This document shows positions 54,051 through 64,000 of a DNA stretch of 64,000 bases, piece by piece. How positions within the stretch are numbered: the first letter of the stretch is position 1; each line of letters begins with the position of its first letter. A model generated the notes under the pieces. The model had not been told where the DNA came from and ran no database searches. It saw nothing but the letters and a program-made list of their open reading frames with translations. This stretch comes from Antedon mediterranea (taxonomy: Eukaryota > Echinodermata > Crinoidea > Comatulida > Antedonidae). The stretch covers positions 22,982,365 to 23,046,364 of the forward strand of contig NC_092678.1 of assembly GCF_964355755.1 (NCBI RefSeq), in the 5' to 3' direction. The position numbers and the translations under genes were made by a program.

Positions 54051-55553
54051 ACTTTAAAGGGGGATTCTGGGTTTAAAATTGCTTTTAAATATCGTTTATT
54101 TATTAAATAAAAAAAAATATAACAATATAGACATGTCGGAATGAAGAAGTAATAACGAGAAATTTAAAAAATTTAATTTCATATACATTTTAGGGTAAAT
54201 TCATGGAAAGTCCTGTTTTTCAGCAGCTTAGGGAAGCTCATTAATATTCATGAGATATTCACAAAATCACGTCACCAGTGGATTCCAAACTCGCGACGTC
54301 ATGTACGTTGTGTTTGTCAACTAGGCCTAATTTACATCTCTCTTCCCTGTCAAACGACGACCACCCGATCATTGTGAAATACATTTTTTGTAGATTTTCT
54401 AAGCTAGGCCTAAAGTGTAATAATAACAGTAGTAGCATATATTTATTTGACATTTAATGAAATACAAAATTTAGTACAAATTACGGAGTCATAAAGTATA
54501 CTATTTTTATACCTCTATAGTACAGATCGTATTATCGGCTTCACGTACAATACTACTCTAGGCCTAGCCTAATGGGCGAGAGCCATTCTGACTATAGGGA
54601 TTCCATGCCACGATGGCTACGTTAAAACAATGGGGCCCATGGGCCTAGCTAGCCTACTGCTACTAGACGATTGGCCCATAAATAACAAAACCCATCCTAT
54701 CAACCAAAACAATCTAAACCTAAAAGTTAAAACGTTCTACAAAATCGGCTGTAAATATTGAAGCAAAACAAGGTCCGATCGCCGTCCACATGTATGGTGT
54801 CCCGATCGTCTAAGTAGGCCTAAAATAGGCTTAGTTTACTCTCCAAAAAAGCGGATACTCATGCATCAAGCAAGTAGACCAGGTAGTAGGAAGGAGATCT
54901 AGCTGATCCGGCCCAGTTAAAAATTGAGCTAGAGTGTAGTAGACCCTATGCGAATTGATACTACCAGGCCTTTTACTATAGGCTGCACTACAAAAATATT
55001 CCAACTCTCTCATTCGAGCTATATTATCTATACCATTCCGGTCGGTCGAGTTGACCTTCCATCAAATACTGTACATCGTTCATGTTGTGATTATAGACGG
55101 GGTATACTCGACCCGACCAGTTTGGTATTGTATATTGTATCTGCTTATCACGTGACGATGCCAGGCATGGTGGGCAGCAGAGAGAGCACGTGTATCGTCG
55201 TCTCGCTCGATCGATCCTCAGCAGGAGGAATGTACAGTATACGTTACGCTTCATTGATTTTGATTTTTCCCTAAGTCGGTGCGAAACATATCTAATTTTT
55301 CACTGTTACAAAAGTAATTGATATGGTTAATGATAACGAGTCGTCGGAAGATGGACCATTTCACGAATTTCCTATTTTGTAACCACAGTGTGATTTTGCC
55401 GTAGCTGCACTTGTAATCTGGCCTGATTTCACAGCCTTCGTTCTGCTTCACTGGGCGCTTATATAAATTGAAACTTTTACCGTTCAAGAGACAAACAAAT
55501 ATATTTTACATTTTTTACTATTCATTTTAAACCCGGAACCCCCCTTTAAAGTA
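54051..55553. mobile_element. 1.5-kb DNA transposon with terminal inverted repeats
   Basis: Left end actttaaaggggg then gggtttaaaa; right end ttttaaaccc then cccccctttaaagt. The interior is richer in C+G and in aggcct words than its surroundings. Short ORFs (such as 54948-55274 +) have no transposase motif, so it is non-autonomous or decayed. Confidence 0.7.
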
Positions 55554-55919
55554 CCGTTGAGTTTCATGTTTTAAATTCAGCTCACTGTTTCTTTTACATA
55601 ACCTACTGTACAGTATGTTTTTTTTATTTTTAAAGTATCAGTTATTACTCGCATGTTAACTCATATTTCAAGAATAAACATTACTGTATTGGTCATGGAA
55701 TCTGTGATAGTGTGAAGCCCTTTTTATTTCATAACGATGTTGATAATATTTGTAGACTTCCATTGCCTTTTTAACCTTTTTAAAATCTTATTCTTGTCTT
55801 TTAAATATCTGTATTTCAGCCTTCTCATTTGGGGGATTTACAAAATAAATAATGGTTCATGGACTATACCATTTGTGGAGAGAGGCTTTCAATGAAATGT
55901 TCTGCTCTTCGAGGAGAAA

Positions 55920-56800
55920 GGGCTATTGTCGTTTTATCCAGGTAAGCTAGGCACGAAATAGACAAATAAATATCACACCTGGAATTCTATATAAAATACT
56001 AATAACAAAAATGAGTCTTCAATCTATTGTGAATAATTGGGATACCAGTATCCTTAGCTTACACAAATGTAGCTACCCGTCTTGCTTAATCACTTCATCT
56101 GTTACCTACATGTACAGTACAGTACTATATGGCTATGGGGGTCAACAGGGGACACAACATAACATGTTGGAATGGGAAAAACCTACAACAAACATAACAT
56201 TGTATGAACACTGGGATTAAAATACAACAATTCTTTCTCAATTACTTCATCTTCCATTTGCCTAATTCATAATTCAGAAAATCTTTAATACACTGCAGTA
56301 AAAATACGTAAAAAAAAAATACAGACAATATGTACAACTACAAGTTATAAAAAAAACTTTGGCAACATTTATACAAATAATTTAAATCAGTATGATGATC
56401 CAGATGTTCTCTCCGTAAGTGGGTAAATTATCTTCAGACATGAGTAGCAATAGATTGAGAAACGAAAGTCTTGTTATAACGTTTAGTACGACTACGAGAT
56501 TGACGTATACAAATATTAGATGGGAGTTAAGTGTATTCTTTTAAAGAGGGTAGTCGTTTGGGAGAGAATACATTTAACCATTGAGAGAACACCTGCATCA
56601 CACACTTCAATTAAAGGCCCTGCACTTTTTAGTGATCAACATAATCTAGCCTCCCAAATGACCAGACAGAAAGAAATTAAAACCATCTGGTTAATGGATT
56701 GAATCTGAGTGTAAAGTTATACAATACATTGACCTTACATATGTAAAATTCAAAAATTTTTAAATACAAACCATGATACAGCAATAAATGAATTATAATT
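55920..56800. repeat. Segment similar to 59335-59695
   Basis: Shared words in order: cctggaattctata, caatctattgtgaata / tattgtattgtgaat, atccttagctt, gggtcaacagggg / gggtcaataggggtcacaa, and cagcaataaatgaa-taatttagaaac. An old duplication about 3 kb apart; no gene. Confidence 0.5.
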
Positions 56801-57319
56801 TAGAAACACAATTTCCAGGCAAATATGGTTTTAATAAAAACAAAAAATGAGAACAGGATATGATATGATATCCCCAAGGTATCCCCATGTTAATACTGTT
56901 TATTCAATTCAGTTAGATTAAAAAAAACGTTAAACAAAGTTAATAACACGCGACTAATTTTAATAGAAAATTTGAATTATACAGACTTTAACATTTATAT
57001 TTTAATGTTGTTGTTCCAACAATGCACCTAATCTATGATTAGTACTACTGTACCAGAGAATTTCATTCACAATATAACTAACAACTTTCCATCACAAATA
57101 CGATTTACAAATTTCATTCACAAATTCGATTCACAAATATGGTTTAAACTGATTACATTGGAATTTCACTTAATCATTTAACAAATGATTTGATTACAAT
57201 ACCTAGGTAGTTTCAAGATTTAATAGCTGTCTAAATTATTTGATTGAAGGCACCCGTACAACAAAAATGCTGTTCTGAAGAGAATAGGGTTCAGCGGGAA
57301 ATGGCTCTCTCTTGGGAAA

Positions 57320-58437
57320 TCGATGCTAAGTGGCTACTTATACACTTAAGTGGCTACTTATACACAGAAGTGGCTACTTATACACGTAGGGCCTGTTTCT
57401 ATTGAAAAATAAAAAAAGAACGGTTTTTTGGAAACCGGTTTCGGCTGTTGTTTATAAATAAAGATCGCGTTGCAGCTCAATTTTTACTCCAATAAAACCG
57501 GTTCCGTCCATGTGCGTTCGTTATGAATGACGTCATTATATACACCACAATGCAGTTCGTTAGGCGGAAGCGCGATTTGATCGTGGTCATGTTTACTTTT
57601 TTTCGCATAGCGCGATCCCCAAGAAATAGCATCCATTTCATCATAGAAGGGGAATTATTACCTGAAACGTTATTGTGGTCCTTGGTTAAAGTATAGGTAC
57701 GTCGCACCCTCTGATATTGTCAAGTTGAACTCGTCTATTTTTCACACGCTTTACAATATTCTTAAAAACATGTAGGCCTATACGTGAGTCTTTCTTCCGA
57801 CTCCCGACAAGTCCCCTCATCTTCTTTCCTTCACATATTTTTTACGAACCTCGTAATGGCATCGGTCAACATTTTTTAGTTAAATAAAATACTCACTATC
57901 TAGAGAAATAAAAATGACTTAGGCCTAGGTCCTATCGCGCGAGTTTGACTGCGAGATGACCGCAATCATCCCAGTGCAGCAGACTGCAGAGTTCAGTTTT
58001 TGGGGTCAAATTGAGACCGCGATTGTGTTGCAGCTAAAAATTGCTCCGCGGAAACCGGTTTCAGAACGGTTCTTTGCGATCGAGACCGCAATCAATTGGG
58101 GTTTTTGAAACCGTTTTTAAGATCGGTTCTTTTTTGTGGTTTTTTGTGGGGACCCATTTCTGCTGGCAAGAAAAAACGGTTCTTGAAAAGAACGGTATTC
58201 AAAACCGTATTCTCTGCTCTATAGAAACAGGCCCTTAAGTGGCTACTTATACACTTAAGTGGCTACTTATACACTTAAGTGGCTACTTATACACTTAAGT
58301 GGCTACTTATACACTTAAGTGGCTACTTATACACTTAAGTGGCTACTTATACACTTAAGTGGCTACTTATACACTTAAGTGGCTACTTATACACTTAAGT
58401 GGCTACTTATACACTTAAGTGGCTACTTATACACAGA
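57320..58437. repeat. 20-bp minisatellite split by a transposon
   Basis: Unit ttaagtggctacttatacac: about three units at 57327-57386 and about eleven at 58214-58437. The intervening 0.83 kb is the element described separately. Confidence 0.88.
57387..58213. mobile_element. Non-autonomous DNA transposon, PIF/Harbinger-like
   Basis: Perfect ends gggcctgtttctat / atagaaacaggccc. The insertion lies exactly within the 20-bp minisatellite, with gta on the left and tta on the right, which suggests a TTA target duplication as used by PIF/Harbinger (inference). The interior has many aaccggtttc-type palindromes and higher CpG content than the flanks. No transposase ORF. Confidence 0.75.
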
Positions 58438-59334
58438 AGTGTGATTAATAAATATTAATACGTCCACAGGTGGTCTAGCAGAAGCCAGCAATAAGGGCTT
58501 TTTCACACATACAGTACAGTAGGCCGGAGTTCATGAATTACTGCAATATTACCGTCTTACAGCTCTGTGTGAAATGGGCTTTAGTGTTACTGATTAGCTC
58601 TAAAACTGACATATTACACTAAATAGTAAACTATGTTTTATTATTTATTATCCTTTAATTCCTTATACTTAAATAGTTTACAGTTGCATCAAATGCTTAA
58701 TAGTATAGACATCAAATAACAATTACATTGCTATACAGTGAAACTGTAATCCTTGTAGAAGAACACCTTTATGGTGACACAAGCTTTTCCGTGTTAAAAT
58801 AAAGTATTTATTATTATTATACAACATAACTCTTTTCCATAATTTCCAGAATTAATTAATGTAGCCGACAAGTGTCACATGTCCATGCATGAACTATGAA
58901 TATACCTTCAATGATTATCTAGTCACCACAATAAATGAGTGGGTGGGTGTTGCATTGTATTCACAACAATTACAGCCTGGTACAGCATTGTACTATAGTC
59001 AAATAAACAGATCGGAAAAGAAGGGAGGGCGGTTAGGAAGCAAATTGCTTTATTTCAGACTTCATTGTTTCTGAGATTAAAAATGTATTAACATAAATTA
59101 GGAAAACACTTCCAATCCATCAACCACTACTGTAAACTACACTAAATATGTTTCTTGATAATGTGATAACAGTAGGTTATTGCATAGCTTGGTAGAATCA
59201 GTTTCTCTGAGTGAGAGTTAATCTATTTTGGTACTATGTGGTTAGTAAGAGCTTAACTACGTCTACATATTAGTTAAATTGTTTATGCCAACAAACTATT
59301 TTTCGACACCCACATTTTAATGCCCATATAAGGA
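58438..59334. other. AT-rich intergenic or intronic stretch
   Basis: No gene or clear repeat seen beyond short simple-sequence tracts (tattattatta near 58810). Confidence 0.4.
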
Positions 59335-59695
59335 AAATCTAATATAGGTACCTGGAATTCTATACAAAACAATTTTCTAATAACTACAATTAATCATCTA
59401 TTGTATTGTGAATATCACCCCACATGTATATCCTTAGCTTCAATTTGTCGGCCTGTGTTCCTTAACAGATAGATCTTTTACAACCTAGAACTTCAACTAT
59501 GCAGGTCATTAGGGTCAATAGGGGTCACAATATAAAGACACTGTTGTAAAGACAAAAATCGAATACATACATACAGTACATATGTATGACAAATGAGAGA
59601 CCTTCATAAGACTTTGTGTTTATCACAACAATGTACATGTTAACAACAATGACACAGCAATAAATGAATAATAATTTAGAAACAAACACACAAAA
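59335..59695. repeat. Segment similar to 55920-56800
   Basis: Partner of the duplication described there. Confidence 0.5.
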
Positions 59696-59734
59696 ATTTT
59701 AATTAATAAGTAGATTAAGAAATTACACAAACCA

Positions 59735-59910
59735 GAAATGGTGTTGGTAGTCTATGAGTGCCGCTTACCTGGATAAACCCGTCATTAGCCCTTTTCCACG
59801 AAGTGCGAAACAATTACGAAAAGAAGAATTTTGCGGTAGCTCACCTCCATGATAAATGGGATAGTCCGCTATAGCGCCCTCTTGTGGGACCACTCCCACG
59901 TAATACCGTC
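59735..59910. repeat. Dispersed repeat, inverted copy of 48130-48345
   Basis: Contains ggtgttggtagtctatgag, cgcttacctggataaacc and tccgctatagcgccctctt. Confidence 0.5.
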
Positions 59911-60754
59911 ATCATTTCTTTTCGTATCGTCATATCGACAAGACACAAAGTTTTGAAGAGAAGATTTCTCGAATTCTAAAGAATTCAGCCAAGAAGCTAG
60001 CTAAGGCTAAATATGTTCAACACAGTCAGTTTAAACATGCGAGTAATTTTTTATTTAATAGATGGATGCATTATACGGACCAACCTATATCGTTGTATCA
60101 AATGATTATTTCCTAATGTTGTTACTAATATATACTTTATCAACACACACTTAACTTATAAAGTGGCACAACATTGAATTCAACCAATAGCTAAATTTAA
60201 GACTTTAGTCATTTTAGTAATATAAATTAATGATCATCATACTATAATTGAATTACCCTCATAAAATAACTGGCTATCCTTGGATTTACTTCTAAATCCA
60301 AGCAGCAATAATTGTCCACAAAAAAAACCATCTTCCGGACATAATTGAGCATTCACAACCAAATTATGGTGAGATCATATAGATAATCGAGTTAAATTAA
60401 CTAGCCATAGTTCGATGTGAATGCCACTATGGAGAAATGATGTATAGTATGACAAATACTATGATTGATCATTTGATCTATTTAACTAAATCGGATTACG
60501 CTTATGAACGCACCATGCATGGAGAAGCGCCATGACCGCGTGTGCATTGTCATTGTACAAAATGACAATGCATGGTATTACTATTAGAATCACTCAATAA
60601 GGTACTGTACTAAAGAGAGCAACAGCAATTAAACGTTTGCAGCTGATTAAATCTTGCCCAAAGGAATAACAATGTTAACAACATCAAACAGCATATATTC
60701 AACAGATGTCATTACCTACTGTACAGACTTTAATATTATTAAATTAAAAATATA

Positions 60755-60995
60755 ACAAAAACATTAATAATAATAATAATAATAATAATTATTATAAAAC
60801 ATTTAATTCAATTCAATTCAACTTAACATTTATTTCTTCCTTCAAGAAAATGAGGTAAACATTATAAATTCCAGTAAAATATAAAACGAGTCAAGAATGA
60901 AAAAATTGATGATTAAAAAGTATAATACAGTTATCAATAAAAGGAAGTAGGCAGTACCCAAGAAGATAGAAATCTTGTGGCGGGCCAGCCTATTA
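60755..60995. repeat. (taa)n tract and retroposon remnant
   Basis: An (ata)n run is followed by attcaattcaattcaac-ttaacatttatttct and, 120 bases on, agaaatcttgtggcggg. Both words also occur in the block inserted in the LINE fragment near 35130-35260, so they mark one dispersed element. Confidence 0.5.
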
Positions 60996-62004
60996 CAGAT
61001 ACAGGTAATACGGACTAAATTTCAAAATAACAGGATGTATGGACAGGGACATTTATATTGCGGCAAAACAAATTCAATTATCAAAGGCGCACTGTCCCCT
61101 AAAATATGCTAAACAAATAAGAATAAACAGTGGGTGTAAAGAGACAATGCACCAACTCGGGGTCCAACTACAAATGGCTTCTTTAAACATTCATACATAA
61201 TGGTGCTTTTTTCAATAAATTAACCTATTAAAATTAAATTTCAATTCCTAGATCCATTGTTTAATAATGTACCAAGTGATAATTAAATATGTATTTTCAT
61301 AATCTTTGAGGACAGAACATTGATACACTTTACAACACTGTACAAAGTCAATAAATATAATTGATCCATTCACATCAACGAACTAATCAAATACCTAATA
61401 CAGTAGCTGTTAACAGTAAACAGATTATCATAATGACCTGCTGAACTGAAATTAAAAAATTGTTAACATTACACTTAAAATGAAAGAGTAAACATGTCTT
61501 CAAGGTTACTGTACATTGACACTGACAGAATTATAATATCTAGGTGGATTTCATATTAAACAAACAATGTAGGAAATACTGTAGGAAATACTTTAGCAGA
61601 CAACATACCACAATTGACTTTTGAAACTCACTAATTCCTCTAGGCATTAAATGTCATTACTGAATAGTAGGACTTAAAGTTACCTCACAAGAAAAGTACC
61701 AGCTTAGTTTTATTGCTTTTAAATAATGACTATAACCATTTCTTTTTTTCATTGTTATTGTTTTATGGTTAATAATTAAATTTACTATAAATTGAGCAGA
61801 ACTCCAAATATCATTTTGATTGATTTATTTTATCAACATAGAATCAATACAACATAATTTTAACAATGCTAGCCAGGGGCAGTTTCAGCAATATACATGT
61901 GTACTCAAATGAACCACCTACTGTAGGCCTCGTAAATTATATATTTATATCAACATTATAAAATGAATTAATTTAAAAATAACATCATACATGCCAATAC
62001 TCAC
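60996..62004. other. AT-rich stretch
   Basis: No gene, repeat family or RNA seen. Confidence 0.4.
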
Positions 62005-62088
62005 ATTTGGCTTAACATCGTGCTCGTGGTTTTCCACATTTCCGATAACTGAATGTTTATGTATATGCGTTGTTTTCTGCATTAAAAT
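62005..62088 (-). CDS. Candidate minus-strand exon
   Basis: 84 bases, phase 0 at both ends: acceptor gaactttgttgag, donor aat|gtgagt. Reads ILMQKTTHIHKHSVIGNVEN then HEHDVKPN. The strand agrees with the base skew of this region. It could be an internal exon, or a first coding exon from the internal ATG. No partner exon found. Confidence 0.3.
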
Positions 62089-64000
62089 CTCAACAAAGTT
62101 CACAACAGATGTTTGTTATTTCTGTGGCAATAAATTTTCACAACGGAAAGGGGATTTCCCTAATATAGCCATCATGGGAATGATATTGATAATCAATAAA
62201 AAAAATTATTATTTTACTTACAATTAATTAGCAACGGCTTTAATAGTGATCTAGATGTATAGTATTAGCAGATAGCAAATAATTAACCCACGGATTACAG
62301 TACCTCTATGTATTTATGAACGGACTTGGTAAGAATGAATGGAGCTGGCGAAATATATTATCGCTACCTTATTGGCTGTTGGTATAGTTTCATTTCATTG
62401 ATTATTATTCATCGCCTATAGTCAATAAACCATGTTTATATTCAAAGCATATTCTACATAATCTGTTTATACAACAGATGTCAATATAGATCAATCAATG
62501 TCTATTTCCTCTTTCAACAGGTATGGTGTATAATTACATGGTAATTAGTATTTATTATGTTAGGTGGACTTAACTAAACAATTCCATTCAAGTTCAAATT
62601 TATTTACTCACACAACAAAATTATCAATCTATCAATAACGACATGCCTGACACTACTAAAGTATGTAATGAATACTAATTTGTTTCCCAATGTTTTAATT
62701 AAGCAAGTTTACGACTTCACCAGAGATTGTACTTACTGATTCATATACCTATTGCCTTAGATTTTATTAGTTATAATATCTAAGTAATTTTTTAATTGAA
62801 TGTATTGAATGGTGAAAAAGTTTTCGGTTGATTGTCCTCAGGATTGACAATGTAATTCTAAAGCTACTGTAGCAAGTTCAAGTTTCAAGTTTATTGTTTT
62901 CACACAATACAAAATACAATATAATAATATTATATTGTATTTTGTATTGATACAGAACATAAATTAATAAATACAATGAGGATGCATTAAACCACTTGGC
63001 TTTAAATTTGGTCCTCCAAAAATACAATAAAAATTATGGCTTGGAATTTCTTACATTGACCCAAGCATATTTTATGGTAAAAGTGTTCATACTGGTGATT
63101 TGAAAAATACAAATTCAAATCCCAAGGAAGGAAAAAATAAGAAATATTCATAAATAAACATTAATTAAATATTACTACTATAATCTAATCTATAATCTAC
63201 TTAATTGTTTGTAAATACCTGTGCCTACTATCTTCTATTTACTGTGCAGTCTATCAACCTGTTGGCTCCTTGAGTATCAATGCAGAATTTATGATCTCAT
63301 AATTGTGTGTGATATAATAGTACCTAGTTATCACTACGTCACCTGGTTCTTAAATCTGATTGGCCAACACAGTGAGTGGTTGTACACAGCTGTATAGTAC
63401 CGTCAGATGTAGTGTATGATGTTTGCTAGGCTGATGTTTAATTTCAATTAATACGGAAACTACACTACCGGTAATACAAAAGAAACTCAAAATAGTTTTT
63501 TAATGGATTTTAAGGACATCAAATTGAAACACAATTTCTAAAATAATTTCAAAGGATTATCTAACAATTACACTTTCAAACTAAATAAGACTGATCTTCA
63601 ACAACATGCACTTATTTTTTCAATCATATAGGGACCAGTGTTGTTCATGCAGAGTTTCAAACTCTCATGTTGAAAACAATGTTTTTAATTCACTTATTCA
63701 CTTCATATTTCATACATATTGGAGAAATGTTCACAAATGCTAGGAGGCTAAAGTTGGTTGGTAAATTACACCATTTCCTCACAATGTATGGCCTACTGTA
63801 CATCATCCAAAAAGGTTATTAATTGACATACAGTCAACTAAACTAATTAACCAGTTACTAGGCATTTTCATAATTAATTTCAAAATGTAATTTCACCTAT
63901 TACATTAAGTACTCTGTAGAACTTAATATTTGCCACATTTGTGTTTCCTTATTAGTTATGACCGATACTAAACTATCCTATTGTTTACAAAAATCCAGGA
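62089..64000. other. AT-rich stretch with retroposon tails
   Basis: Contains words also seen near 51290 (accatgtttatattcaaagc) and short LINE-like tails (caagttcaaatttattta near 62590; caagtttcaagtttattgt near 62878). No gene supported to the window end. Confidence 0.35.

Noticed and set aside
55740-55830. Minus-strand Lys/Arg-rich ORF (MRRLKYRYLKDKNK)
   Set aside because: Short and A-rich; the basic composition is expected by chance here and no splice sites frame it.

Overview
The window is animal nuclear DNA: AT-rich, intron-rich, with GT-AG introns, several MITE families, fragments of LINE (non-LTR) retrotransposons and very large satellite arrays. The extracellular repeat architecture, the LINE tail sequences and the frequent 'aggcctaggcc' words fit a marine deuterostome invertebrate, possibly an echinoderm. 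That is inference; no species marker was seen.

1-26.5 kb (+ strand): the 3' part of one giant gene. I can chain 50 exons whose splice phases agree throughout, from exon 96-276 to the stop at 26429-26431. They give 2904 residues of a single-pass membrane protein whose N-terminus lies before base 1. In order it has about a dozen fibronectin-III-like modules, a jelly-roll-like insert with a Cys-rich linker, more FN3-like modules, a basic RRRR site, two cadherin-like modules, two EGF domains, a transmembrane helix and a 280-residue cytoplasmic tail with a threefold motif. Its introns hold a 24-bp minisatellite, an 80-bp repeat, at least four MITE families, tRNA-like/SINE pieces and two decoy copies of an exon start.

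26.5-35.4 kb: no convincing intact gene. It holds a tandem 550-bp repeat with a conserved hairpin, a 27-copy 86-bp minisatellite, a 2.6-kb patchwork of internal duplications carrying decayed copies of the giant gene's last exon, and a broken LINE reverse transcriptase on the minus strand.

35.4-44.3 kb: satellites. About 170 identical 25-bp units pass directly into 27 copies of a 36-bp unit that shares a 15-bp core. A small ORF, three spaced tRNA-like units, twelve copies of a 122-128-bp unit and a LINE 3' tail follow.

44.3-64 kb: AT-rich and G-poor on the + strand, the reverse of the first 26 kb, as expected if transcription runs on the minus strand. Four phase-matched minus-strand exons (46995 down to 45721) form the 3' end of an unrecognised coiled-coil gene. 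Weaker minus-strand exon candidates lie at 47.5, 52.6-53.3 and 62.0 kb. The rest is transposon remains, including two elements with terminal inverted repeats (one inserted in a 20-bp minisatellite), and old segmental duplications.
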